Shown in pieces: positions 8,698-17,510 of a DNA stretch of 64,000 nucleotides (position 1 is its first letter; every line of letters begins with the position of its first letter). This stretch comes from JAIBJN01 sp963775625. Its GTDB lineage: Bacteria > Actinomycetota > Thermoleophilia > Gaiellales > Gaiellaceae. Below the pieces are notes generated by a model. The model did not search any database and was not told the origin of the DNA. It was given only the letters and a program-made list of their open reading frames with translations. A program made the translations under genes and the position numbers. The stretch covers positions 1 through 64,000 of the forward strand of contig CAVZJM010000014.1 in NCBI GenBank assembly GCA_963775625.1, read 5' to 3'.

Positions 8698-9062
8698 CAG
8701 GGGGCGGCGACGACCGCCACGGCGGCGGCCATGCCCTTCGAGTGCGTCATCGACAGGTCGATCTCGCCGGCGCCGACTTGCTCGGACCACGTCTCGATCC
8801 TCCCCGAGAGCCGCACCGAGGGCTTGGGCCGGCCGGCGATCTCGACGTCGCGCCAGGCGAACGCCCGCGCGACCCCGAACCCGAGCGCCTTGCCCACCGC
8901 CTCCTTGCCGGCGAAGCGGGCAGCGTAGTGCTGGGCGGGGTTCGCGCGGGAGTCGCAGTACTCACGCTCGGCCTCGGTGAAGCACCGCTCCCGAAAGCGC
9001 GGATAGCGCTCCAGGGCATCGCGGATCCGATCGATCTCGATCAGGTCGAGGCCGACCTTCAC
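8697..9062 (-). CDS. acpS: Holo-[acyl-carrier-protein] synthase
   Basis: Transfers 4'-phosphopantetheine from CoA to apo-ACP, the activating step for fatty-acid synthesis; 121 aa, the normal AcpS size. It begins VKVGLDLIEIDRI, with the metal-binding Asp in GLDLIEIDR, and carries the second signature RFAGKEAVGKALG near residue 50. GTG 9062 overlaps the preceding HAD stop as GTGA. Coupled with nnr downstream. Confidence 0.95.
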   Translation of the reverse strand: MKVGLDLIEIDRIRDALERYPRFRERCFTEAEREYCDSRANPAQHYAARFAGKEAVGKALGFGVARAFAWRDVEIAGRPKPSVRLSGRIETWSEQVGAGEIDLSMTHSKGMAAAVAVVAAP

Positions 9063-9838
9063 GCCGACTCCCGGAGGAAGGCGGGCACCTCGGCGATCGA
9101 ATCCACGATTCCGTCCGGCTGCACGTCCGCGGCGGCGAGCGTCTCCTCCCGAAACTTGCCGGTGCGGACGAGGACGGCGCGCAGCCCGGCCCGCTTGGCG
9201 CCGCCGACGTCGGACTCGATGTCGTCCCCCACCATCACCGCCTCGGCCGCGGAAGCTCCGAGCTCGGCCAGCGCGGCGTCGAAGTACGCGCCGGTCGGCT
9301 TGCCGACCACCTCGGCGGCGACGCCCGCTGCGTACTCGAGACCCGCCACGTAGGCGCCGGCGTCGAGCAGCGGCCCGCGCGAGGTCTGCCACCAGCGGTT
9401 CTTGTGCAGGCTGACGAGGCGCGCGCCGGCCTCGAGCTCCGCAAACGCACGGTTCATGTTGGCGTAGCTGAACACCTGCTCGGACTCGTCGGTCTCGTCG
9501 GCCCCGCCGAGGAGGACGACCTCGGCGTCCCGCTCGACGAGCTCGACCTTCGCGGCGAGATCTCCCTTGACGGCCTCCATCGTCAGCGCCAGGACGCGCC
9601 TCCCGGCCAGCGCTCTCGCGGCCGAGACCGGGGTCGTCGTCAGCTCGTCCGCTTCCAGCTCGATGCCGAGCGCGCGCAGGTCTCCCGCGAGCTGCTCCCG
9701 CGCTCTCGTCGTGTTGTTGGTGACGAAGCGAAGGCGATGCCCGTCCTCCCTGAGAGCCCGAACGGCGTCTCCTCCACCCGGCACGGGCTCGCCCGACACG
9801 TGCAGGACGCCGTCGATGTCGAGCAGAATCGCCGCCAT
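9059..9838 (-). CDS. HAD-IIA family sugar/nucleotide phosphatase (NagD/LHPP-like)
   Basis: Haloacid-dehalogenase phosphatase, class IIA, 259 aa. Motif I is DIDGVLHVSG at residues 7-16 with the nucleophilic Asp; motif II is TNNTT; motif IV is GDDIESDVGGA near residue 205. Such proteins dephosphorylate small phospho-compounds; the substrate is unknown. ATG 9838 is preceded by TAGACT eight nt upstream (9847-9852), so it is probably the leaderless first gene of the acpS-nnr-alr operon. Its ATG overlaps by two bases the ATG of the divergent arfB-like gene. Confidence 0.85.
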   Translation of the reverse strand: MAAILLDIDGVLHVSGEPVPGGGDAVRALREDGHRLRFVTNNTTRAREQLAGDLRALGIELEADELTTTPVSAARALAGRRVLALTMEAVKGDLAAKVELVERDAEVVLLGGADETDESEQVFSYANMNRAFAELEAGARLVSLHKNRWWQTSRGPLLDAGAYVAGLEYAAGVAAEVVGKPTGAYFDAALAELGASAAEAVMVGDDIESDVGGAKRAGLRAVLVRTGKFREETLAAADVQPDGIVDSIAEVPAFLRESA

Positions 9839-10250
9839 GCACTCCGAGTCTATTCGCGTGCGCCGCGGGCTTGCGATCCCGCTGGCCGAGATCAGGCTGC
9901 GAACGTCCCGTTCGAGCGGGCCCGGCGGGCAGCATGCCCAGAAGACCGAGACCCGGGTCGAGGCGATCTTCGACGTCGAGGCCTCGGCGACTCTCGACGA
10001 CGAGCAGAAGGCCCGCGTCCGGGAGAGGCTGGGCCCGGTCGTGCGCGCCGTGGCGCAGGACGAGCGAAGCCAGTCGCGCAACCGCGAGCTCGCGCTCGAG
10101 CGCCTCGCGGCGGCGCTCCGCGACGGCCTGCGGAGCGAACGTCCCCGGCGCCCCACCACGCCGACGAAGGCCTCGAAGGAGCGCCGTCTCGACGAGAAGC
10201 GCGTGCGCGGGCGAACGAAACGGCTGCGCAGGCCGCCTGACGACGAGTAG
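9837..10250 (+). CDS. arfB: ArfB-like peptidyl-tRNA hydrolase/ribosome rescue factor
   Basis: Class-I release-factor-like hydrolase that frees stalled ribosomes lacking a stop codon; 137 aa, matching ArfB/YaeJ. The catalytic GGQ is in SRSSGPGGQHAQKTE near residue 33, and the C-terminus is a basic tail (KERRLDEKRVRGRTKRLRR), as in ArfB, where it enters the empty mRNA channel. ATG 9837 overlaps the divergent HAD ATG in CATG; GTG 9858 seven codons later is an alternative start that would leave a 20-nt gap. Confidence 0.88.
   Translation: MHSESIRVRRGLAIPLAEIRLRTSRSSGPGGQHAQKTETRVEAIFDVEASATLDDEQKARVRERLGPVVRAVAQDERSQSRNRELALERLAAALRDGLRSERPRRPTTPTKASKERRLDEKRVRGRTKRLRRPPDDE
9847..9852 (-). promoter_or_regulatory. 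-10 box, leaderless promoter of the HAD-acpS-nnr-alr operon
   Basis: TAGACT on the minus strand, eight nt before ATG 9838, matching the actinobacterial TANNNT consensus. It lies inside the 5' coding end of the divergent arfB-like gene. Confidence 0.5.
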
Positions 10251-10324
10251 CAGCGCCCCGAGCGCTCTCGTACTCTGACGGTGCGCGTAGCGGCGAGGCC
10301 CGGGCGAGGGAAGGAGACGAAGCC

Positions 10325-12056
10325 ATCCGTCAGGACAATCCAGCCCGGCACGGTCGCTTGGTCGCGGCGCTGGCAATCGCTGTCGCGGTGGCGGCCGCGC
10401 TCGCTGCGAACGCCTTCGCGCACTCGGGGCTCATCGCCTCGCAGCCCGGGAACGACCAGGTGCTCCCGGAGTCGCCCGAGCGGGTGGTGCTGGAGTTCAA
10501 CGAGCCGGTGGACGTGTCGCTCGGCTCGGTGCGCGTGCTCGACGGCCAGGGCCGTCAGGTCTCAGGTGAAGAGGTCAGGCAGCCCGCCGAGACCACGTTG
10601 GTGGCCGACATCGACTCCGAGCTGGCGCCCGGCACCTACACGGTGGCGTGGCGGGTGGTCTCGGCCGACTCGGACCCGGTCTCCGGTGCGTTCGTGTTTC
10701 ACGTCCTCCGGCGCGGAGTCGTCGCGACGAACGTCTCGATCGACGCCCTCACGGGCACCTCGCAGCCGGTGGATCTCCTCTTCACCGCCGGGCGGTTCTT
10801 CGACCTCGCCCTGCTCCTTCTCGTGGTCGGCGGCGCGAGCGCCCTCGTCGTGGCGCTTCCGTCGGCCGAGTGGCGGCTCCGCCGTCGGCTCTCCGGGATC
10901 CTGGCTGCCGTCGCGGCCGCGCTGGCAGCGGTCGCGCTGGCGAGCATCCTGCTCCAGGGAGCTGCGGCGAGCGGGCGCTCACTCGTCGACGCGATCTCAT
11001 GGGACCTGTTCACGGCCGTCCTCGGGACCCGGTACGGGGCGGTCCTCGTCATCCAGTCGGCGCTGGCGGCCACCCTGGCGCTGACGGCACTGGCGCTTCG
11101 CTACGCGGAGACCCGCGACCGTCGCCTCATCATCGGTCCTGATGCTCGCGCTCGCAGCCGGGCTGTCGCTGACGCCGGCATTGTCCGGTCACGCCGGCAA
11201 GCTGGGCGGCCTCGGCCTCGTCTCCGACGTCGTCCACGTGATCTCCGCGGCCCTGTGGACGGGCGGCCTCGCCTTCCTCGTGCTCGCACTCGTGCTCGCC
11301 GGCGAGGATCGGTGGGAGCTCGCCACCAGGGCGGTGCCCCGGTTCTCCACGCTGGCCGTCTACTCGGTCGTGGCGCTGATCGCGGCCGGGGTCGTCTCCG
11401 CCTATCTCGAGGTTCGGACCTGGCGAGGGCTGTGGGAGACCGCGTATGGGCTGCTGCTGCTCGCGAAGATCGCGCTCGTCGTCCCGCTCGTCGCCCTCGG
11501 CGCCTACAACAACCGCTACGCGGTGCCGCGCCTCGAAGCCGGCATCGCCTCCCCGTCGGAGCGGCGGCGCTTCCTCCGGGTCGCCGGAGCGGAGCTCGGG
11601 ATCATGGTCGCCATCGTCGCCGTCACCTCGGTGCTCATCAACACCCGGCCGGCGGCGACCGAGCTCGGGATAGCGGCCGCGACCACGGATGCGACGCCGG
11701 CCGCCGACACCACGACCGGCACGGCGCCACAGCCCTTCGTGGGCTCGGTGCAGCTCGGCGGCCTGGAGGCCGGGGTCGTCGTCGACCCGGCCGCGCCCGG
11801 TGAGAACACGATCACGATCACGTTCGATCCAGCGGCTGAAAGGCCGGCGGAGGTGAGCGTCGCGGCCTCCCTCCCCAGCGAGGACGTCGGGCCTCTCGAC
11901 TTCACGGCGGAGCCCGATCCAGCCGATCCGAGCGCCTATGTGATCCGAAACGCCTCGCTCGCGATCGCCGGCGACTGGGAGCTCCGCGTGCAAGCCCTGC
12001 TCGGCCAGTCCAACCTCCTGACCGAGACCATCACCGTCCCCATCCAGGGGCGGTGA
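10325..12056 (+). CDS. CopC-CopD copper-resistance fusion protein, frameshifted in this sequence
   Basis: An N-terminal secretion signal is followed by a CopC domain (mature start HSGLIASQPGNDQ, with the N-terminal copper-ligand His) and then a polytopic CopD domain, with a C-terminal Ig-like YtkA/FixH-type domain (about residues 470-577). These proteins take part in copper handling at the membrane. The frame breaks near 11111-11121: reading continues as VASSSVLMLALAAG in the next frame, as if one base were extra, and the two parts join into one normal-length fusion. Start: ATC 10325 sits eight nt after a strong AAGGAG and gives a basic n-region; TTG 10358 is the first conventional start. Confidence 0.8.
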
Positions 12057-12071
12057 CCGTAGCCGATGAGC

Positions 12072-13901
12072 TTACTCCACGGTGACGGTCTTGGCGAGGT
12101 TCCGCGGCTGGTCGACGTTCATGCCCCGCAGCCTGGCGATGCGGTAGGCGAGCAGCTGGAGCGGGATCACCGCCAGCGCGGCCTGCAGGAACGGGTGCGT
12201 CCGCGGCACGAAGACAACGTCGTCGGCGTGGTGCTGGATGTCCTCGTTGCCGTCGGTGGCGATGGCCACGACCTCGGCCCCGCGGGCCCTGACCTCCTGG
12301 ATGTTGGAGACGACCTTGTCGTAGACGTGCGAGTCCGTGGCGACGACGACGACCGGCGTCTCCTCGTCCAGCAGCGCGATCGGACCGTGCTTCATCTCGC
12401 CGGCCGAGTAGGCCTCGGTCGGGATGTAGGAGATCTCCTTCAGCTTGAGCGCGCCCTCGAGGGAGACCGGCAAGCCGATGTGGCGCCCGAGATAGAGGAA
12501 GAACGGCTTCTGGTAGTGCCGCTGCGCGATCTCCTCGATCGGGTGGTCGGCGTCGAGGTAGGTGGCGATCTTGCCCGGCAGCGCCTCGATCTCGACGAGC
12601 AGGCGGTCGATCTCGTCCGTCGGCAGGGTCTTGCGCACCTGGGCGAGCTTGAGCGCCAGCAGGTAGAGCAGGGTCACCTGCGAGGTGAAGGTCTTGGTGG
12701 CGGCGACACCCGTCTCCATCCCGGCCCGCGTGTAGAGGACGCGGTCGACCTCGCGGGTGATCTGCGTGCCCATGAGGTTCGTAATCGCGAGCGTCCGCGC
12801 CCCGCTCTCGCGCGCGAGCCGGACGGCCTGCACCGTGTCGCGGGTCTCGCCGGACTGGGAGATACCGACGACGAGCGTGTCCCTGGCCAGCACCGGGTTG
12901 CGGTAGACCCACTCGCTCGCGATGTCGGGCTCGCACGGGATCCGCGCCCACTCCTCGATCACGTAGCGGCCGATGACGCCCGCGTGGTAAGCCGTCCCGC
13001 AGGCGAGGATGACCATGCGCCGGAGATTCTGGAGCTCCATCTCGGAGAGCCCGATGTCCTCCAGCTCGAGCTGGCCGCCCCGGATGCGCTCGCCGATCGT
13101 GTCGGCGACCGCCTGAGGCTGCTCGTAGATCTCCTTGAGCATGAACGTCTCGTAGCCCTGCTTCTCGGCCGCCTCGTCGTCCCAGTCGACCTCCATGTAA
13201 AGGCGGTTGCGGGCGGGGCCACCCTCGATGGGGAGAAAGCGGACGCCGTTGGGCGTGATTTCGACGATCTCTCCGTCCTCGATCAGCTTGACGCGACGCG
13301 TCTCGCGCAGGAACGCGGCGATCGAGGAGGCGAGGAACGCCTCGCCGTCGCCGATGCCCACGACGAGCGGGCATTGCAGGCGGGCGCCGACGAGGGTGTC
13401 GGGATGATCACGGTGGATGACGACGAAGGCGAAATGGCCCTCGAGCTCCGCGTAGGTCGCGCGCACGGCCTCGGCCAGGTCGCCGCGGTGGTGGCGCTCG
13501 ACGAGATGGGCGACCACCTCTGCGTCGGTCTCGGAGCAGAAGGTGTGCCCGTCGGCGACGAGCGACTCGCGGAGCTCCCGGAAGTTCTCCACGATGCCGT
13601 TGAGGACGACGGCGACCTCGGCGGCGGCGCAACCGGTCAGCGGATGGGCGTTCGCCAGGGAGACTTTCCCGTGCGTCGCCCAGCGCGTATGGCCGACCCC
13701 GGTCGTCGATCGGGACCCGTTTGGCCCTGCCGCTTCCTTGAGCTGGTCGAGGTTGCCTACTGCACGCACGTAGTCGAGACCCTCGGTCTCGACGAAGCAG
13801 AGACCAGCCGAGTCATAGCCGCGGTACTCGAGCCGCTCCAAGCCCTGGAGCAGAAGCTCCTTCGCGGTCCTCGAGCCCACGTATCCGATGATGCCGCACA
13901 T
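12072..13901 (-). CDS. glmS: Glutamine-fructose-6-phosphate aminotransferase (isomerizing)
   Basis: Makes glucosamine-6-phosphate from fructose-6-phosphate and glutamine, the entry to UDP-GlcNAc and peptidoglycan. Full length, 609 aa: N-terminal class II glutamine amidotransferase domain with Cys2 nucleophile (MCGIIGYVG) and HTRWATHG, then two SIS sugar-isomerase domains and the C-terminal LAKTVTVE. AAGGGG lies upstream of ATG 13901. No glmS ribozyme was recognised in the 116-nt gap to glmM; an inverted repeat is present there. Confidence 0.97.
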   Translation of the reverse strand: MCGIIGYVGSRTAKELLLQGLERLEYRGYDSAGLCFVETEGLDYVRAVGNLDQLKEAAGPNGSRSTTGVGHTRWATHGKVSLANAHPLTGCAAAEVAVVLNGIVENFRELRESLVADGHTFCSETDAEVVAHLVERHHRGDLAEAVRATYAELEGHFAFVVIHRDHPDTLVGARLQCPLVVGIGDGEAFLASSIAAFLRETRRVKLIEDGEIVEITPNGVRFLPIEGGPARNRLYMEVDWDDEAAEKQGYETFMLKEIYEQPQAVADTIGERIRGGQLELEDIGLSEMELQNLRRMVILACGTAYHAGVIGRYVIEEWARIPCEPDIASEWVYRNPVLARDTLVVGISQSGETRDTVQAVRLARESGARTLAITNLMGTQITREVDRVLYTRAGMETGVAATKTFTSQVTLLYLLALKLAQVRKTLPTDEIDRLLVEIEALPGKIATYLDADHPIEEIAQRHYQKPFFLYLGRHIGLPVSLEGALKLKEISYIPTEAYSAGEMKHGPIALLDEETPVVVVATDSHVYDKVVSNIQEVRARGAEVVAIATDGNEDIQHHADDVVFVPRTHPFLQAALAVIPLQLLAYRIARLRGMNVDQPRNLAKTVTVE

Positions 13902-13967
13902 CGAACACCCCTTCCCGTCCGCTCACCGTTGTCCCGATCCGACTATCTCTGTTACTACCTGCCTTCT

Positions 13968-14015
13968 AGCCGGCCGACCCAAAAACGAGATCAAAAAATG
14001 CGAGCCCGGCCGGCT
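13968..14015. terminator. Inverted repeat between glmM and glmS
   Basis: AGCCGGCCG (13968-13976) pairs with CGGCCGGCT (14007-14015), a 9-bp perfect stem around an A-rich 30-nt interval. It lies just downstream of the glmM stop and upstream of glmS on the minus strand, so it may end glmM transcripts or lie in the glmS leader. There is no clear T-run. Confidence 0.35.
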
Positions 14016-14017
14016 GT

Positions 14018-15291
14018 CTAGCCGAGCTCTCTCTGAACGAGAGAGCGGATCGTACCACAGAGACGGCGCGCTTCAAGCTCTGTTTCGGCCTCGGCGAGCA
14101 CCCTGACGACCGGCTCCGTGCCTGAAGGGCGCACGAGCACACGGCCGCGACCTTCCAGCTCGTCGGCGAGACGGGACGCCTCGTCGAGGACATGCGCCGG
14201 AATCTGCCTTGCTGCGCACCCTGACGTTCTCCTTCACCTGCGGATACCGCGGCATCACAGCGGCCAGGTCGGCGAGCGGGCGGGCCTGCTCGACGACGGC
14301 CCGGCAGAGCAACAGGCCGGCGACGAGCCCGTCCCCGGTCACGTGCCCGTCGAGGTACAGCAGATGCCCCGACTGCTCCCCTCCGAGCACTCCGCCCTCG
14401 GCCCGCAGGGCCTCGAGCACGTAGCGGTCGCCCACGTCGGTCGTGAGCACACGGACACCGTGCTCGGCCATCAGGCGGTGGAAGCCGAGGTTCGTCATCT
14501 GCGTGACGGCGACGAGGTCGACGCCCAGGTGCAGCGCGAGGACGGCGAGAATCTGGTCGCCGTCAACCTCGTTTCCCCGCTCGTCCACGGCGAGCATGCG
14601 ATCCCCGTCCCCGTCGAAGGCGACGCCCAGGTGGGCGCCCTCCTCGAGGACGACTCGTGAGAGGAGGCGCATGTCGGTCGCGCCGCAGCCGTCGTTGATG
14701 TTCGCCCCGGTCGGGCGCGGCGCCGATCACGGAGCTCTCCGCGCCGAGCCGCTCGAAGGCGGCCGGGGCGGCCTCGGCCATGGCGCCGTTCGCGCAGTCC
14801 AGCACGACGCGCAGGCCCTGGAGCGGCGCGCCGAAGCGTTCGCAGACGAGGTCGACGTACCGGCCGATCAGGCCCGAAGCCTCCTCCACGTCGCCGGGTG
14901 ACCCCGCTTCGCCGTCGTCGTCGAGCAGCGCCTCGATCTCCTCCTCTTCCGCGTCCTCGAGCTTCCAGCCGCTCCTGAAGAACTTGATCCCGTTGTACTC
15001 GGCCGGGTTGTGGGAGGCGGAGACGACGGCGCCCGCGTCCTCGGCGAGGAGCGCGACTGCCGGAGTCGGGAGCACGCCGCCCAGCACGACGTCGGAGCCG
15101 CCGAAGGAGAGCCCGGCCGCCAGAGCCCGCTCCAGCGCCGGCCCTGATGCTCGGGTGTCACGGCCGACGAGCACGCGCGCGCCACCGCTCCAGCGGGCGA
15201 ACGCTCGCCCGAGCCGCTCGACCAGCTCCTCGGTCAGATCCGAGCCGACCACGCCCCGGACCCCGTCGGTCCCGAACAGGCGCCTCGCCAA
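14018..15291 (-). CDS. glmM: Phosphoglucosamine mutase, with two single-base frameshifts
   Basis: Converts glucosamine-6-phosphate to glucosamine-1-phosphate. It begins ARRLFGTDGVRG; the active-site phosphoserine loop is VVSASHNPAEYNGIK (near residue 95), the metal loop is AFDGDGDR, and the phosphate-binding GRVLVRPSGTEPVVRV is at the C-terminus. These parts lie in three frames: an extra base near 14709 (before NINDGCGATD) and another near 14197-14200. Removing both gives 424 codons, just under the usual 440-450. Such an essential gene is unlikely to be dead, so sequence error is favoured. The start is TTG 15291, four nt after the rpsI stop. Confidence 0.88.
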
Positions 15292-15295
15292 GGTC

Positions 15296-15691
15296 TCAGC
15301 GCTTCGAGAACTGCGGCGCCTTGCGGGCCTTGTGGAGGCCGGCCTTCTTGCGCTCGACGATCCGGGCGTCCCGCGTGAGGAAGCCCTCGCGCTTGAGCAC
15401 CCCGCGGAGCTCCGGGTCTGCCTCCACGAGCGCGCGGGCGATGCCGTGGCGCAGCGCCCCGGCCTGGCCGGTCGAGCCGCCGCCGCTGATCCTGGCACGG
15501 ATGTCGAAGCGCCCCTCGGCGCCCGCGACCTTCAGCGGCGCGACCGCGGTCGTGCGCAGGGCCTCGCGCGGGAAGTAGGACTCGAGCGAGCGGCCGTTGA
15601 TCCAGGTCGCCCCGTCGCCGGGCCGCAGGATCACGCGCGCCACGGACGTCTTGCGCTTGCCGGTCCCCCGATACTGCGCGATCTCCGCCAT
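15296..15691 (-). CDS. rpsI: 30S ribosomal protein S9
   Basis: Small-subunit protein uS9, 131 aa, normal length. It has the GTGKRKTSVARV N-terminal block, GGGSTGQAGALRHGIARAL in the middle, and the conserved tail KAPQFSKR that contacts P-site tRNA. ATG 15691 overlaps the rplM stop (TGATG), the universal rplM-rpsI order; glmM follows four nt after the stop. Confidence 0.98.
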   Translation of the reverse strand: MAEIAQYRGTGKRKTSVARVILRPGDGATWINGRSLESYFPREALRTTAVAPLKVAGAEGRFDIRARISGGGSTGQAGALRHGIARALVEADPELRGVLKREGFLTRDARIVERKKAGLHKARKAPQFSKR

Positions 15692-16125
15692 CAGTCGAGA
15701 GCCAGTGGTTGCGGGTTCTGGGCCTCGTGCGGATGCGCCGGGCCGGCGTACACCTTGAGCTTCGTGATCTGCCTCCGCGCCAGCCGGTTGCGGGGAAGCA
15801 TGCCCTTGACCGCCTTGCGGATGACCTCCGTCGGGCGCCTCTCGAGCTGCTCGGCGAGCGTCCGCGAGCGCAGGCCTCCCGGATAGCCCGAATGGCGGTA
15901 GTAGCGCTTCTGCTGGAGCTTGTTGCCCGTCACCGCGATCTTCTCCGCGTTGATCACGACGACGAAGTCGCCCGTGTCGATGTGGGGCGTGAACTGCGGC
16001 TTGCGCTTGCCGCGGAGGGTGTCGGCGATGCGCGTCGCAAGACGGCCCAGGGTCTGGCCGTCGGCATCGACGACGTACCAGCGCTGCTCGATCTCCTTCG
16101 GCTTGGCGGAATAGGTCTTCATCAC
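15691..16125 (-). CDS. rplM: 50S ribosomal protein L13
   Basis: Large-subunit protein uL13, 144 aa. It shows RWYVVDADGQTLGRLAT, the HIDTGDFVVVINA block, and KGMLPRNRLARR near residue 110. ATG 16125 or the next ATG (16122) may be used. The leader contains a perfect hairpin ending eight nt before the ATG (see 16134) and a TAGAAT box further upstream, so rplM-rpsI probably has its own promoter. Confidence 0.98.
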   Translation of the reverse strand: MMKTYSAKPKEIEQRWYVVDADGQTLGRLATRIADTLRGKRKPQFTPHIDTGDFVVVINAEKIAVTGNKLQQKRYYRHSGYPGGLRSRTLAEQLERRPTEVIRKAVKGMLPRNRLARRQITKLKVYAGPAHPHEAQNPQPLALD

Positions 16126-16133
16126 ACAGAAAA

Positions 16134-16168
16134 TCGGCGGACAGGGCGTCCGCCGAGCGCGGATTCTA
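16134..16168 (-). promoter_or_regulatory. rplM promoter box and leader hairpin (or terminator of the upstream gene)
   Basis: On the minus strand TAGAAT (16163-16168) is followed by a perfect 9-bp stem with a 5-nt loop (16134-16142 with 16148-16156) and then TTTTC just before ATG 16125. The stem plus T-run resembles an intrinsic terminator for the MFS gene upstream; with the -10 box it could instead be an rplM leader structure of the L13-autoregulation type. The sequence does not decide between them. Confidence 0.45.
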
Positions 16169-16190
16169 GCAGCCCGTCACTCGTCACTCG

Positions 16191-17443
16191 TCAGTCGGCG
16201 GTGGAGGGGCTCGGCTCGACCGGCCGGCCGAAGCCGCGGCGGGCGATCCAGACGGCCGGGACGACGACGAGAACCGTCGGCGCCGATCGGCCAGGGCCGC
16301 GCGACCCCGAGCAGCCGTGAGCGCGTAGCCGCCGAGGAGCGCGAGGCCCGCCCCCGTCATCCCGGAGAGCAGGTCGTTGAAGCCCAGCAGCTTGCCGCGC
16401 TCCCAGGGGAGCGAGGAGTCCGCCAGCTGGGCGGTCGCGGCCACGAACGACAGGTTCCAGCCGAGCCCGAGCCCGAAGAGGGCGAGCGCCGTTGCCGGCA
16501 CGCTCTCGATCCAGAGCAGGCTGATGCAGGAGACCGCCATCAGCGCCAGTCCTCCGACGAGCGCAGGCGGCCTCCCGATCCGGTCGACGACGTCGCCGAC
16601 GACGAGGACGAGCGCGTACATCCCGAGCACGTGCGCGCCGATGATGGGGAACACCGCTTCGCCTGAGTGATGGTGGTGGTCGACGACGACCGCGCCGGTC
16701 AGCGTCATGACGCCGACCATGACGCCGAAGCTCGCCTGGGCGGCGAGAATCGAGGGAATGACGCCCCGCCGCCTGAGGATCTCCTTCAGGGGCGCGGGCG
16801 GACGCGGCTCGGCCGCCGGCGTTCCCACCGCAAGCAGCTCGGCGATGCGTTTCGGGTCGGGCCTGACGAAGAGGACGAGGACGAGCCCGACCACCATGAA
16901 CGCCGATCCGGCGAGCCAGAGCAGGGCGAGGGAGTCGCCGTCGAGTTCCCGGCCGGAGAGAAGCGGGCTGAAGACCAGGGGGCCGAGGATGGCCCCGAAG
17001 ACGGCTCCGGCCACGACGAGCGCGATGCCCCGCGCTCGCCGCTCGGGTGGATACATGTCGCCGGCCGCGGCGCGGGCCAGCAGCGAGGTCCCGCCGGCAA
17101 CGCCGACAAACGCGAGGCCGAGGAAGACCGGGAACGCCGATTCGAGCGCGCTCCCGAGCGCGGCGAGGCAGCCGCCCAGGGCGCCGACGACGAAGCCTGT
17201 GGCGAGGACCGGCACCCGTCCGAAACGGTCCATCGCACGGCCTGCGGGAAGCGCGGCGAGGGCGCCGGACGCGAGCACGATCGCGGGCCCGAGACCGAGC
17301 AGGCCCCTCACGCCGGTGACGAAGACGAACGTCAGCGACGCGACCGCAGCGGACAGCTGGAGCATCCCGGAATTGGCCGCAAGCGCGGCGGAGAGGAGCG
17401 CGGTGTTTCGCTTGATCGAGAGCTGCTCGGGAGCCACGGACAC
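16191..17443 (-). CDS. MFS transporter, C-terminus frameshifted
   Basis: Major-facilitator membrane transporter with twelve predicted segments, about 415 aa; the substrate is unknown. The motif-A-like loop GRAMDRFGRVPVL follows the second segment and the repeat VVDRIGRPPALVGG is in the second half; a His run (DHHHHSG) lies in a loop. After the last full segment (GGYALTA) the frame fits poorly, while another frame gives a normal final helix and tail (TVLVVVPAVWIARR, ending at 16191), so at least one base is wrong between about 16255 and 16310. Unshifted, the frame would end at 16184. It is upstream of rplM on the same strand. Confidence 0.8.
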
Positions 17444-17496
17444 GGGCTAAGCGTACTGCGGGCGATAACGGCGACGTAACGGGGAAGAACTCCGCA

Positions 17497-17502
17497 TAGC
17501 CT
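17497..17502 (+). promoter_or_regulatory. -10 box, leaderless promoter
   Basis: TAGCCT eight nt before GTG 17511. Same arrangement as at 9847, 31806, 50249 and 63595. Confidence 0.45.
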
Positions 17503-17510
17503 TCCGCCGC

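Noticed and set aside
13902..14017. glmS ribozyme or other known riboswitch upstream of glmS
   Set aside because: The gap is short and lacks recognisable ribozyme core elements; only a simple inverted repeat is present.
14018..15291. glmM as a decayed pseudogene
   Set aside because: Every catalytic motif is intact and only two one-base corrections are needed; the gene is essential and sits in a normal operon, so sequence error is more likely.
16176..16200. Three near-copies of GTCACTC in tandem
   Set aside because: Too short and imperfect to be a CRISPR or a functional tandem array; noted only as local repetition.
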